Assembly (NCBI GenBank): GCA_016858145.1
Contig: JAEHOE010000092.1
Location: 248,001 to 312,000, forward strand
Length of the DNA: 64,000 nt
Direction of reading: 5' to 3'
From: Edaphochlamys debaryana
Taxonomy: Eukaryota > Chlorophyta > Chlorophyceae > Chlamydomonadales
Shown here: one piece after another, positions 33,822 through 44,921 of the stretch
How positions within the stretch are numbered: position 1 is the stretch's first letter
How the letters are laid out: each line of letters begins with the position of its first letter
Notes under the pieces: model-generated
What the model was told of the DNA's origin: nothing
Seen by the model: only the letters and a program-made list of their open reading frames with translations
The model's database searches: none
Translations under genes and position numbers: made by a program

Positions 33822-34832
33822 ACAGCCTTTCGCCACGGGACTGCTTACAATGCTTCCAAACATAGCACGCTAACCTGCGAAGCCACCTAGGACCGCCCGC
33901 GGACCTTGGCGATGGAGCGCGCAAGCTCGCCGGGAGCGGCCGTCAGCACGGAGCTGACAGCCTCACCCGCACCTGCATTGCACGTCTTTGCATCGGCGAA
34001 AGCCCTGGGTGTGACCACTGTGGGGGCCCGGAGCGCGATGCCCGCGAGGGCTAGCGCTGCCGACGCTTGCCACAGCTGGAAGCCCACGGGACAAGCCAAG
34101 GGTGCACTCTGTCGCACGGTTCGCACGGGGGCTAGGGCCGGACAGGGAAAGAGACACAACCGGACCGACCGAGAAGGCTACAGCCGCAAGCGCCGACCGC
34201 ACACACCGTCCTGCGTCGCGCGCCTTGTCGCCCAACGCCTCCTCATGCTTGCTATCGTGCTCTTGTCGACGCTGGACTGCGCAACCGCGCTGTCCCATAA
34301 TGTCACCGCAGAAATGTTTGCGTCTTCCCGCACGCCCGTAAACCCCCCGCCCTCAACCGGGCAATACATCAACAGATTCCCACGTAGCGACAGCACAGCG
34401 GTCAATGTAACCCGTCGTGCCCCGAACACGCACCGAATTGAGTACACACCTCTTGCCACTCCCTCCCAGCTACACCATGACCACATATGTAGAACAACTG
34501 ATAGAATAGCAGCGCCCCGGCCAGGCCTGCCCAGTATCAACGCCCGGTGTCGCCGCCCCGGCCCCTACGGCGGAAGTGAGCCCTCCCCTGCAGCAGTACG
34601 CGAGCCACCACTATATCAGAATGCAGGAGAATACACGATAGGAGCGCAGGAAGGCGGCCGGGGCGGACTTGTCAACTTGCCACCGCACCACTCGGCACTG
34701 CTCAAGCCCGCGTCCTACGGGAGAAACGTAAGAGTAGTCTGCGAATCGTTTGCCTGCGTTTGCAGAGAGCGGTAGAAACGCAAACCTCACGAGCATAACC
34801 GCACTCCTGGCTGGCGCGATTATCGCGCTTTG
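33822..34832 (+). other. LINE 5' leader
   Basis: About 1 kb before the recognisable polyprotein. An open frame of 289 codons (33906-34775) is present, but it has no zinc knuckle or other ORF1 motif and could be chance in GC-rich sequence. A second frame opening at 34750 (MPAFAESGRNANL) runs into the tandem repeat and may be the original start of the polyprotein. Confidence 0.45.
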
Positions 34833-35154
34833 GGCGCGATGGCGGTTGTCACCGCCCCCAAGACACTGGACGGCCAAACGTGGTCTAGGCTCACCCGACA
34901 CGCGCCTGTGCGGAGATGATAACAACCCGGACCCCAACAGGGCAGCTCCCCCTGCACCACAGCCCGCCACCGCTTTCCCCATCCTCCTGCCCTGGCGCGA
35001 TGGCGGTTGTCACCGCCCCCAAGACACTGGACGGCCAAACGTGGTCTAGGCTCACCCGACACGCGCCTGTGCGGAGATGATAACAACCCGGACCCCAACA
35101 GGGCAGCTCCCCCTGCACCACAGCCCGCCACCGCTTTCCCCATCCTCCTGCCCT
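34833..35154. repeat. 161-bp tandem duplication at the LINE coding start
   Basis: Two near-identical units (34833-34993 and 34994-35154) starting GGCGCGATGGCGGTTGTCAC. 161 is not a multiple of three, so the duplication shifts the frame that opens at 34750 relative to the protease frame. Confidence 0.93.
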
Positions 35155-35189
35155 GGGCGCCTCCCCCCTCGGAGAGCGAAGCCCCGTAC

Positions 35190-35700
35190 TTTGAACGACA
35201 GACAACCAACTACTGCCAGGTGCACGCCATCAATAACCTTGTTGGGCGCCGCCTGCTGGCTGGTGAGGCGGTACACGCACACTGCGCACGGACCCTCCGC
35301 ACCCTACAGGCAACTAACCCCGATGCTGCCGCGAACTAGGCGCACTACTACGACACCGCCTCAGGGAGTCTGACAGTCATGGCCGTCAACCACTACATGA
35401 GACACTGGGTACGACTAGAGTACTTTGAGGCCTCGCCGTACATCGCAAGTGTAGGCGCTGGCAGAAAGATTGAAGGGGGTCGGACTGAAAATTACATAAT
35501 CAGTCGCATCCCCGCCCATGCCCGGAAGCTGGGCTTCACAGTGCAGCTCGAGCACCCCTCACACGTCATCACCATCAAACGGCACAGAAACCGCTGGTGG
35601 TACCTCGACTCAAACCGCACCGAGCCAACCCCCATGGCCCCCAAGCTGTGGACTAGTCTGAAGGGCACGCCATACTACCTTGCCACAACGGACTGGTACA
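35190..35700 (+). other. LINE: Josephin-like cysteine protease domain
   Basis: NYCQVHAINNLVGRR resembles the Josephin nucleophile motif (C.QH.LNNLL). HPSHVITIKRHRNRWWYLDS resembles the Josephin His strand plus the Asn/Asp strand (HWF.V...  W..LDS). The spacing of about 115 residues fits. Dualen elements are known to carry a cysteine protease; assigning the Josephin fold is my inference. The TAG at 35337 lies between the Cys and His motifs. Confidence 0.6.
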
Positions 35701-36819
35701 ACACCCACGCGTCCCACGAACGGTACCGCGTGCCTGACCCCCCCGCCCCGGCAAACAACCCCGACAGGGCCCCAGCATCCCCAGCCCCACTGCCGACAGG
35801 CCTCGGTGCAGACACCCCAGACCCAATCCCGGACGACCACACAGGCGCGGCAGCAGCCAGCCCGCAGCCCCCCGCCCCAACACCCACGGCCACAACGGCA
35901 CCCACACCCGCACCCCCACCCCTACCCGCTACCGCAACTGCCACGGCGCAGGGCCACGGACCCGCCCCGGCCCCACTGCAGCCCGCAGAAGGCGACCCAG
36001 AGAATCCCCCCGCCGCCACCCCCCCGCCGGCACCCCCGTCACAGCGCGACGCCAAACGGCCAAAGCGTGAGCACACCCTCGTCTACATCCTCGAACGGCG
36101 GCTGCGCAGCGCCGCCAACGAGGGCAGGCGCGCCAGGCTAGGAGCGCAAACCGGGGCGACACCCCCGGAGGCAGACGCGGTGGGCACCGCCGGGGCAGCC
36201 CCGCCACCGGCCGCCCAACAACCACCGGCCACCGCCGCCAGCCCAGCTGGGGCGGACGAGGAAATGGAGGAGAGAGGCGCGGCCGCCGATGGCCCGACCG
36301 CCACCGCCGCCAGCCCCCAAGCGGCTGGGCAACCCGAGGCCCCAGGCCCGGCTGAAGGTGCGGCCGCCGGCGCCGGCCCCATCGCGCCCCCTCCGGAAGG
36401 CGCCGCTGCCATCCCCCCCCGCACGGGCGAGGCCACCGCACAGGCCACGGGTGACGGAGCCGAGCAGCTTCCTGCAAGGGGGGGGCAGGCACCAGAGATC
36501 AGCTATGAAGAGGCCATCCGACGAATGCAGGCGGCCATCGCGAGACGCCCCGTGACCGAGGCCAAGCGCCAGCCCAAAAAGAAGGGCCGGGGCGCAGCCG
36601 CCCCTGATCCGGCACAGACCCACATCCCCACGCTCTTCGGCGCGCAGCCACCGCTAGACACTGCAGCAAACCCAAACGCAACGGTCGCGCCCACGCACCC
36701 CGCGCAACCCGGAGACACAGCCGCAGAAAACCCGCCCGACAACCCGCCCCCAGACACAAATAACGCCGCCGCCGCGCCCCTTGCAAACACCCCGCCGAGA
36801 CCGCCAGGACAGGGCCAAC

Positions 36820-37700
36820 TTAAGCTCCTAACCCTCAACGTGTGCGGCCTCCTAGGCAGGCGAGAGCTCTTAGCCCGAGGCCTAATGGCGCTGAGGCCCG
36901 ACCTGTGGGTACTCACCGAGACCAGGACGGCCGGGATCAGCAGGGAAACCCAGGCGATCAAGAAAGCCCTCTCCAGCCAGGCGGGGTTCCAGACGTTCCA
37001 GTCCAACGTCCCCCAACCTGAGGGGGCAAGGGAGCGGACGAGGGGAGGACGGGGTCGCACACGAGAGCGTGAGGAGGGCAGGCCGCACATCGTGCGTAAG
37101 GCCGGCGTGTGGGTCGGAATCGGGCCGAGCCTTGGAGGGGGTCGTTTCGCCACTGTGGTCCCCACCCCCCGCCTCGCTGGCTACGTGTGCCACATCCGGG
37201 TGGCCACCCCTGGCAGCCCCGCAATCAACCTGATCGGCGTGTACTGCCCCCCCGGAGACATCGCCACACGGAAACGAGTATGCACCTACTGCGATGAGGC
37301 GGCCGAACGCGCCACCTCCAAGGGAGAACACACGCTGCTAGCCGGGGACTGGAACGGCGTAGCCCACCCATGCGAACGCAACGGCCAACCCTCAGCAGAC
37401 GACGAGGCCCACCAGTACTTCCTTAGGAAAGGGCGCGTGGCCCCCATCATCAGCCCCCCGCCCCAAGGTGCGCCCCAAACAGCAGCGGGAAGGCCGCCCA
37501 CCTTTGTGCCACCGCGCGTCCACCCGCCCACCAGGAGCCGCATCGACGACGCGTTAGCCAGCTGCTTCACCAGCGAGGCGCTGAGGAGACCTGATGGCGG
37601 GGAAGAAGGGCCGAGCGAAAGTGTCATCACAGGGGCTGACTGGCCGGAGCTGCAGGCTTGCCCCGACCACAGGCCCCTCCTAACGCGCATGCCCCTCGCC
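36820..37700 (+). other. LINE: apurinic-type endonuclease (APE/EEP) domain
   Basis: Motifs in order: LKLLTLNVCGL, LRPDLWVLTETRT (metal-binding Glu), INLIGVYCPPGD, HTLLAGDWNGV (GDxN), RSRIDDALAS (SRID) and ACPDHRPLL (the terminal DH). All active-site positions are kept. Confidence 0.9.
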
Positions 37701-38829
37701 CGCCTAGCCGTCCTCCCCGCCCCAGCTCCCCCCAAGCCCGACCTCGACCCCTGGGCCTGCGTACGAAAACCCATTTCCAAGGCTGCCAAGGAACAGGCAC
37801 GCACCGCAATCGAAGCAGAACTCTCCAGCGCCATCGCTGCCCTGGGCCAGCCCCTTGCCGCCGCACGCGAGGCTGTACAGGACAGCCTTGGCACACTCGA
37901 AGGCGCCGCCTCCCGCTCCGAGGCGCAAGCCGAACTGGGGGCCCTGAGGAGGCACGAGGCGGTACAGCCCGTTAGCATTGAGCAGACTGCGACCGCACTA
38001 CTAGCTGTACTGCAAGATGCTCGCAAGATCCTTATCTCAAAGTGTGAAACAGCCCCGCCACCGGGAAACCAACGCTTCCCCACCAGGAAGGAACACCGAA
38101 CCCTCAACAAGCTCACCAAACGACTAGCGCTCCTGAAGCAGGCCCTGTCCAACCTCCCGCCCCCTCCGGCCGACCAGCCCCCGCCAGCGCAGCCGCGCAC
38201 CCCGCCCCCATCCCCCCCACGGCCCGGGCCCCCCCCAGACCCGCCCTCCGCACCCAGCAGCCCCGGCCCCCTGCAGCACGAGATGGACGTTGACGCCTCC
38301 CCCGAAAGCCCCCGCACACCGCCAACCCCCGCCCCAGACCCACCTGGCACAGCAGCCGCAGCCCCGCCCGCCGACATCCCCGACACCGCGGACGGCATCC
38401 GCGCGGAAATCGCCGAACGGAAGCGGGAGATCAGGCGCACCGTCCAAGAGCTGCGCAGGCGGGAGGGCAGGGAGGGCGCAAGAGGGTTTCAAAGGCTGGT
38501 CGCAGTATGCCCCAAGAAGGCCCACCGACTCATCTTCAACCCCCCCAGTGACCAGCCACGAGGCCTGCCCGCCGTTCGACACCCACAAGACGGCAGCATG
38601 TGCACGGACGCAGAAAGCATCCTGGACGCGTGCCACCACAAGTGGAGTGCCGAATGCAGGCCAGTTGGAGGGCAGCGAACAGGACGGTACGACGACCCCA
38701 TCAACTTCCCCGGTGACGCACTAACCAACCCGACCGCCCCCGACGGCATGCCACGTGTAGCGGGTTGCGACCACCCCTTCAGCCAGCCCCAGGGAGCCCC
38801 CGCCTCCCTGCTCCCCGCCATGGCCTGCC

Positions 38830-40180
38830 CCGTCACGTACCGCCAATGCCTCGATCACCTGGCCCGCAACAAAGCACCGGGCCCAGACGGCATCCCCAAC
38901 GAGCTGCTGCAATGCCTGCCCTCCAGCCTCCAGGAGGCTATCCACGCGCTCATGCTGGTGATGTGGGTCAAGGGCGAGGTGCCGGACACCTGGACCCGCT
39001 CCGACACCGTACTACTGCACAAGAAGGGCGACCCACAGGACCTGGCCAACAAGCGACCCATAGCCTTGTGCTCAACGCTCTACAAGCTCTACACGCGCCT
39101 GATCACAGTGTGCATGGTAGAATTCAGCGAGGACCATGGGATTTGGAGGCCAACGCAAGAGGGCTTCCGACAGCACCGCAGCACAGGGTGACAGCTGCTC
39201 TCGTGGATCCACAACTTTGAAGATGCAGGGCTGCCAGGGCGGGACATCTATGCGCTGTACGTGGATTTCTCAAGCGCTTTCAACACGATCGACCAAGACA
39301 GGCTGCTGCAGATCATGATCCGGCTGGGCTACCCCGAGGACCTCGTGATTGCCGTACGGAGCCTGTACCGCAACGCCTGCACACGCATCCGCACTGAGTA
39401 TGGGCGTACGGCAGACATTCCGGTACAGCGCGGCACAGTACAGGGAGACACGCTCTCCCCCGTCCTCTTTATCACTTTCCTTGAACCCCTGCTGCGCTGG
39501 TTGCACCGAGGCGGCCGAGGCTACCGGTACGGGTGCCTCAACGACACCGAGAACAACCAACACAACGCCTCCTGCCTAGGGTTTGCTGACGACCTGGCCC
39601 TCGCCACTGGCACCCGCGCAGACCTCAAGATCCAAATCGCAAAGCTCGAACAGTACAGCGCATGGGGAGGGCTCAAGATCAACGTGGGCAAGTGCCAGCT
39701 GCAAGCCGCGCTCCACGGCCAGGCCAAAATCAACCCAGAGCTACGGGCCGGGCCCAGCAGCGCACGATACCAACGAGTGCTAGAGCAGCAACTCTGCGAC
39801 CGCAAAAACGCCATCAGCATCCGAGAAAAGCCGGTGCCACACAAAAACCCAGAGGGGGGAGAGGCGTACAAGTACCTCGGGGTGTGGATCACCCCCACCC
39901 TCAACTGGAAGCCGCAGATCCAACACATGTCCGCCAAACTGAAGGAGCAAGGGGCGCTCCTTGCGCAGTCCGCAGCCTCACCCGACCAGAAAATCCGCAT
40001 CCTCAAGAGCTGCCTACAGAGCAAGGTGGCGTACACGCTGACGTCCATGGCGTACAACCCGGCTGACCTCGCCTGCCTGGACCGCCAGCTAGCGGGAATC
40101 GCAAGGCGCTGCTACGGCATCAAGGGCAGCTTCCCCACGCGTGCCCTGCTGGCCCCCGAAAGCCTACTAGGCCTAGGGGT
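38830..40180 (+). other. LINE: reverse transcriptase domain
   Basis: NKAPGPDGIPNELLQ, LLHKKGDPQDLANKRPIAL, YVDFSSAFNTIDQDRLL (motif A Asp), GTVQGDTLSPVLF (motif B) and LGFADDLALAT (motif C, catalytic Asp pair) are colinear. YLGVWITPTLNW marks the thumb region. TGA at 39189-39191 interrupts it before motif A. Confidence 0.92.
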
Positions 40181-42587
40181 CGGCTCACTGAGAACTCGCC
40201 ACTCGGCGCATAGGCAAAAGCCTGACCATGGCCCTAAACGACGAGGGGAGGCTAGGCGTCATCACACGGGCCCTGCTCAAACTGCAAGCCAAGACAGCTG
40301 GAGAGCTCCCAGTGCACACGCTCCGGCGGGACGCAACCTACTACACAACCTTGAAGATGGTGAGCTTCCTTAGTGAGAATAACGTAACGGTAACCCACGA
40401 CGGTAACGACTACACTACTGCAGCCAACAGCCTAACAAGACTCTGGGCCCCGGCTGCGGGCACAAGCGGCCTCACAAGCGCAGCCGCCCTGCGACCCCTC
40501 ATGCGCATTATTGCGCCCCTGATCGACCTCGGCGTGGACTTCCAGGCACTTGTTGACAAACGAAGCAAAGAACACCTCATCCCCACCGACCAGCTCAAAA
40601 TGCTGTACGGCAGGAAGGCGAAACGCCACCACCTCCTGGCCCTCAACCGACTGTGCGCATACCTCTCCGGGCTGGAGGAGGCCAAGCCCAGCGGTTGGGT
40701 GCCGCCATCCAAAGTCAAAACCACCCAAGCCCTGCCCCAGGCCCAGCGCCGAATTCCCAAAGATAACCCCATCCTCACCAGCCTCATGCACGATACCAGC
40801 CCCGCCCTGCCCCTGCCCGTCGCGACGCTAGACAGATTCCTAGTCCCCCGGCAACCGCCCCCCGCCCGCGAGGGTGGCGCCCCCGCTGAAGCTGAACCCG
40901 CCGCAACCCCCGCCGCCGCACCCCTGAGCCCCGCGCGGCGCGCCGGAGACCGCACCCCCGAGCGCGGAGCGCAAGACGAGGACGCTGAAATGGATGATGG
41001 CCATCACGAGACGCAACGGGAGACGAGATGGAGCTCGATAGAACCGGAGAGGAGCTGCCCCACACTATCCAAACCCAGCCTGGCATCAGACCACCAGAGG
41101 GCAACGCAGGGGCGAACGGTGTGGGAGGGGAGGCGCGAACGCAGGACGCCATGGAGCTGGGGGACGGGGAGGGCGAGCCGGCCCCCGAAGGTATGGAGCT
41201 GGAAGGAGCTGGAGGAGATCCTTCCGCTAACACCGGCCCAGCAGACATGGAGGCGGAGGACGAGGCTGTAGCCCCCCCGCAGGAGCAGCAACCCCAAACC
41301 GGCAACCCACCCGCCAGGAACCAGGGAAGACAACGACAGCCACACAGAGAGGATGGGCCCGCACGCGCCCCCAAGCGCCCGAAGAAGCAGCAAGCGGAGG
41401 AAAAGAGGCGGCGCGTGGCACGAACCCGTAAGCTCCAACCGGCACAGGTGCCCATCCCCCCACGGCGGTACGACATGGGGCCCAGGCCGTACTGGGACAT
41501 CCGCCTCTATGAAGAGCTGCTTGGCGACCAACTGCTGAGAAAGAGCGTTGGCACGGGATGGGCCCCGCAAGAGGGAGCCCCGAGGGATGAAGAGGAGCGC
41601 AAGCGCCTGAAGGCCGAGTGGCTGCGCACCTACCTCACCACAGGGATGGAGGGCTGCTCGATCCCCTACGTCGCCGCAAACCAAACTGAGGCGATAACCA
41701 AGGTGGTGACCTATATGTTTGGCCACCAGGACCGTTTAGTAGAAATTGTGGCCGAACTAAAGAAGAGACAGGACGGGCAGTCCTTGCGGTACTACCAAGT
41801 GCGGTGGGCCCCGACCACAATCACAAGGGGCGCCCTCCCCCTATATGCGGCCACGGATTACCACCCGAAAAGCACGGTACCCTGCACAGCCCACCCCGAT
41901 GTGCCGTACCTGATCACGGCCGAGTGGAACGAGACGGAAATAGCCGAGGTGAGCCTCCGCGAGCACGACAACTGGGCGGAGCTCCAAGCCGCCTTCCGAG
42001 CCAAGCAGGCCGAGCCGCCAGCCCCGCCGCCAGCCCCACGAGCCGCCGACGCCGGCCTCAGCGACCGGCAGCGGCAAGGTATCTGGGGGGAAGAGGGAGG
42101 AGTGGACCCAGCCAGCATCAAGAGGAAGATCAGGGCCCACGTCATCATTGACGCCACACCCCGCAACCCTGACGCGGACGTCGCCCCCCCCGGCCGGTAC
42201 CTAATCCAAGTGGGGAGGCGGCAGAGGTACACGCTGACCCAACCCGACGAAGCCGCCTCCCCTGTGCACACAGACACAGCCTTTGTGTACGCCCCCGACG
42301 GCCGGCAAGTGGGCTGCCTGACCACCCAAACCCTGGCCGCCCTGCGAAGTCGGTGGGAGGACGCGCGCTCGACCCACCCTGTCAGGCACGCCCGGCTCTC
42401 GAGCGGACGAGGCTTTGCAGAGAGCGTCGCTCGCCTCCTCCTGCGGTACAGGGAGGGAGCAGGACACAAGGACCACCAGATTAGGGCGGTGTACGAGAGA
42501 CGTCTCCCCCCACACCTCATGGCCCGACTGCAACACGCCCTGGCCAGCGACCACGCAGGCGGCCCCCCGGTCGCTGAGCGGTACGCC

Positions 42588-43020
42588 TCCCCGCTGAACG
42601 TGTGTGACTGCACGCTAACCTACTTCTCGCCGTACGCTGAGGACGCCCTCTTTGGGGCAACCCACGACGCCTACGCCCACCCCGCTACAGGCCTTGCCAT
42701 CGCCCACCCAGAGCCCCACCCCCAGGCCGAACTAAATGCAATGCAGTGGGCACTAGCGTGGGCGGAGGCGCACGGAGACGACCCCGAGCCCACCCCCACC
42801 CTACTGGCATTCAGCACCAACGGGGAAAGCCCCTATGCCGCCCTCTTAGCCCACCCCCGAGCTGTGCCCCTCGGCTCCACCGGCGCCTGGGGGCTATTCG
42901 ACCCGCTCCCCGACGCGACCAGGGCCCCCAAGCGGCACGACGCCCAGATCACATGGGTGCTAGTGGGCAACCGAGCTGGCCTCGCCTCCGCCCCCGACGT
43001 TAGAGCGATCCTACAGAACG
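42588..43020 (+). other. LINE: degenerate RNase H-like domain preceding the active one
   Basis: Reads as an RNase H fold with its active site lost. PQAELNAMQWALAWAEAHG matches the helix carrying the catalytic Glu; LLAFSTNGESPYAALL aligns with IYTDSQASLHLI of the next domain with Asp replaced by Asn; ITWVLVGNRAGLASAPDV aligns with the C-terminal VPAHCGIEYNEVAD strand-helix with the His lost. The first-strand DGS is replaced by a CDCTLTYF segment. Confidence 0.55.
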
Positions 43021-43259
43021 CACTGACTACCCCCGACCCCCTTTCGCCCATGACGCAACCCTGGAAGGCGCCACAATGGATGCGAGATATGATTCGGTCC
43101 GCCCATGGCCCAGCCCCCCCCCTCGCCGTGAGTCGCAAGGGAAAGGGCAGGACGTGGCGCCTCGCTGCCGCCGACGGAGAGCCCCCCCTCATGAGCACGC
43201 GGGTCCAGGGGTGGTCCGAAACGACAGGAACACGGTACCCTACCGACCTCCCCCTCCGC

Positions 43260-43735
43260 CACGACGCCCGAGCCGGTATCTACACCGACGGCAGTAAACG
43301 CACCGTAGAGCGCGGCCCAGGGCTTGGAGCCGCGGCTGTCGACGCCTCCACCGAGCAGCCCACGATTCTCCGCATAGACGTCAACCCCGGCGTCCAGGGC
43401 CTCCACACTATCACCAGAGCTGAGCTGTCAGCCATAAACCAAGCTCTCCGCATGCGCGAGGGCACCGAGCGAGAAGAGCGACCGCTTGCGATTTACACCG
43501 ACAGCCAAGCGTCCCTGCACCTTATTAGGCGCATGATCAACCTGCCTAAATCGCTAGGCATAAGCAAGCACAGAGGCCTTCTGGAAGACATAGTCGAGCG
43601 ACTTCACTATCGTGCGGCCCGGGGCCTCACTACGCAGCTACTAAAGGTGCCTGCGCACTGCGGCATAGAGTACAATGAGGTCGCGGACAGAGAAGCGGTG
43701 GCAGTCGCAGAAGGGGCCGAGCCCGATGTGGTTGA
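43260..43735 (+). other. LINE: RNase H domain
   Basis: IYTDGSKRTVERGPGLGAAA (Asp), TITRAELSAINQALRM (Glu), LAIYTDSQASLHLI (Asp) and VPAHCGIEYNEVADREA (His, Asp) give the complete catalytic set. Confidence 0.92.
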
Positions 43736-44117
43736 AACTGCGGACAACGAACCCCGATCGCGCGGTTTCTGGCTCCGTGCCACGCTGGACCCCAAGAAGC
43801 CCGGCGAGCCGACCCCCGGCAACTTTGTTAGCGACCTCAACCGTGGCATCGACCCACTGCTCACCCCCGAAACGCGTTGCGGCTACACGAACGACACGAA
43901 GTACACGCAACTCGTCGCCCAGACCCTACCCCTCATTGACATCGCCGCCTCCAGTTACACCCTCGCCAAGAAAGGTGGGCGGCGCAGGCCCATCACTATC
44001 CGCCGACTGCTATACGCCCTGTACGGACAGGTCTGGAACGCCACCACTGCTGGCAAGTGCGGCCGCACCCTCTCCGGTGGCCGCTGCAGGCCCCTCGGCC
44101 CCGGCGAAACCGCCCCC

Positions 44118-44600
44118 TGCCCGCTCTGCGGGCACCCCGACTCGGGGCCACACATCTACGGCGGCTGCCATGACCAGGAGATGCGGTGCCTGTACATCAA
44201 GCGCCACAACAAGGCAGTACAGCTGATTGCGAAGGCCTTGGCGTACGGCCGGCAGGGCAGCGGCTTCATGGCCATGGACGCCACCTCCGCCGCTGATGCG
44301 CCGAGCTATGCCCCTGAGAACCGCCCACCTGCGTGGATGTTCGCGCCAGGGCAGGTCAGCGAGGCCGAAAGGGACAGACTACGCCCCGACATCCTGTTCG
44401 TACCCACGCTCCCCCGAGGGGCAGCACCCCCGACCACCTCGGAGGGGCGCCGCAAGCACAAAGTCTACATCATTGAAGTGGGCTGCACCTCAGACCTGAA
44501 CCACGCAGCCAAACTCACCACAAAAACCGAGCAGCACCGCCACCTGGCGCAGCTCTTGACCACCGCAGGTTGGCAGGTTGTGTACGACCGGTCAACTGTT
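44118..44600 (+). other. LINE: CCHC knuckle and restriction-like endonuclease (REL)
   Basis: CPLCGHPDSGPHIYGGC is C-x2-C-x7-H-x4-C, the knuckle that precedes REL domains in R2-like elements. Then RLRPDILFVPT, HKVYIIEVGCTSD and KTEQHRHLAQLL give a PD-(D/E)xK core. Confidence 0.8.
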
Positions 44601-44783
44601 GTGACCCTGGGTTTCGCTGGCACGCTGTGCCGGGAGGCACGCAGCCTCCTACAAAACCTCGGGGCCCTGCGGGCAGGGCACGTCTGTGCACAGCTCCACC
44701 AGGTCGCAGTGGAGTACATGGACTACATCTCGACCATGCGGAGAAGACGGGAGAAACACCCGGACAGAGGCGGGGTGGGCTAG

Positions 44784-44907
44784 CCCACCCCCGACCCCCC
44801 CGCCTCGGCGGGTGGTGGTGGGTGTGGAGGGGCTTGCCCCTTACACACACCCGCCCCCTTAATACACGCCCCCCGCTGGGGGCGTCCCATTATTATTATT
44901 ATTATTA
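44784..44907 (+). other. LINE 3' UTR with GC-rich hairpins and (ATT)n end
   Basis: GGGGTGGGCTAGCCCACCCC and CCGCCTCGGCGGG are self-complementary, and CGCCCCCCGCTGGGGGCG forms another stem just before the ATT run. The same order is kept in the truncated copy at 54650-54895, so these stems are probably what the RT recognises. Confidence 0.75.
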
Positions 44908-44921
44908 GAGGGAGGATAGGA
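44908..44921. repeat. Target-site duplication, right copy, of the full-length LINE
   Basis: GAGGGAGGATAGGA, identical to 33808-33821. Confidence 0.85.

Larger units (their letters stand above)
35007..44783 (+). pseudogene. LINE polyprotein (protease-APE-RT-RNase H-like-RNase H-REL), broken by two stops and two frameshifts
   Basis: Frames 35007, 35379, 39261 and 41028 are all the same frame. It is interrupted by TAG at 35337-35339 inside the protease domain and by TGA at 39189-39191 inside the RT, where context (STG-stop-QLLSWIH) suggests a lost Trp codon. Around 40190 the coding sequence slips to the frame of 40228 (ELATRRIGKSLTMALNDEG) and returns near 41000-41020 (MELDRTGEEL). It ends at TAG 44781-44783. 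Both slips leave long readable protein on each side, so these are recent single-base indels in one original ORF. No full product can be made from this copy. Confidence 0.88.
33822..44907 (+). mobile_element. Full-length Dualen/RandI-type non-LTR retrotransposon (11,086 bp), degraded
   Basis: Bounded by a perfect 14-bp direct repeat and ending in an (ATT)n tail at 44890-44907. Domain order on the plus strand: Josephin-like protease (35190-35700), Pro/Ala-rich linker, apurinic-type endonuclease (36820-37700), reverse transcriptase (38830-40180), degenerate RNase H-like domain (42588-43020), RNase H (43260-43730), CCHC knuckle and restriction-like endonuclease (44118-44590). The combination of APE and REL endonucleases is the hallmark of the Dualen/RandI clade described in Chlamydomonas. 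Coding lesions: TAG 35337-35339, TGA 39189-39191, a frameshift near 40190, another near 41000-41020, and a 161-bp out-of-frame duplication at the 5' end. It lies antisense in an APC2 intron. Confidence 0.92.

Noticed and set aside
33906..34775. 289-codon frame as a possible LINE ORF1
   Set aside because: No zinc knuckle, coiled coil or RRM seen; composition typical of chance GC-rich frames, so it is only mentioned in the 5' leader.
36083..38640. Long minus-strand frames inside the LINE
   Set aside because: Antisense to the linker, APE and RT coding region; Ser/Gly/Arg-rich with no domain.
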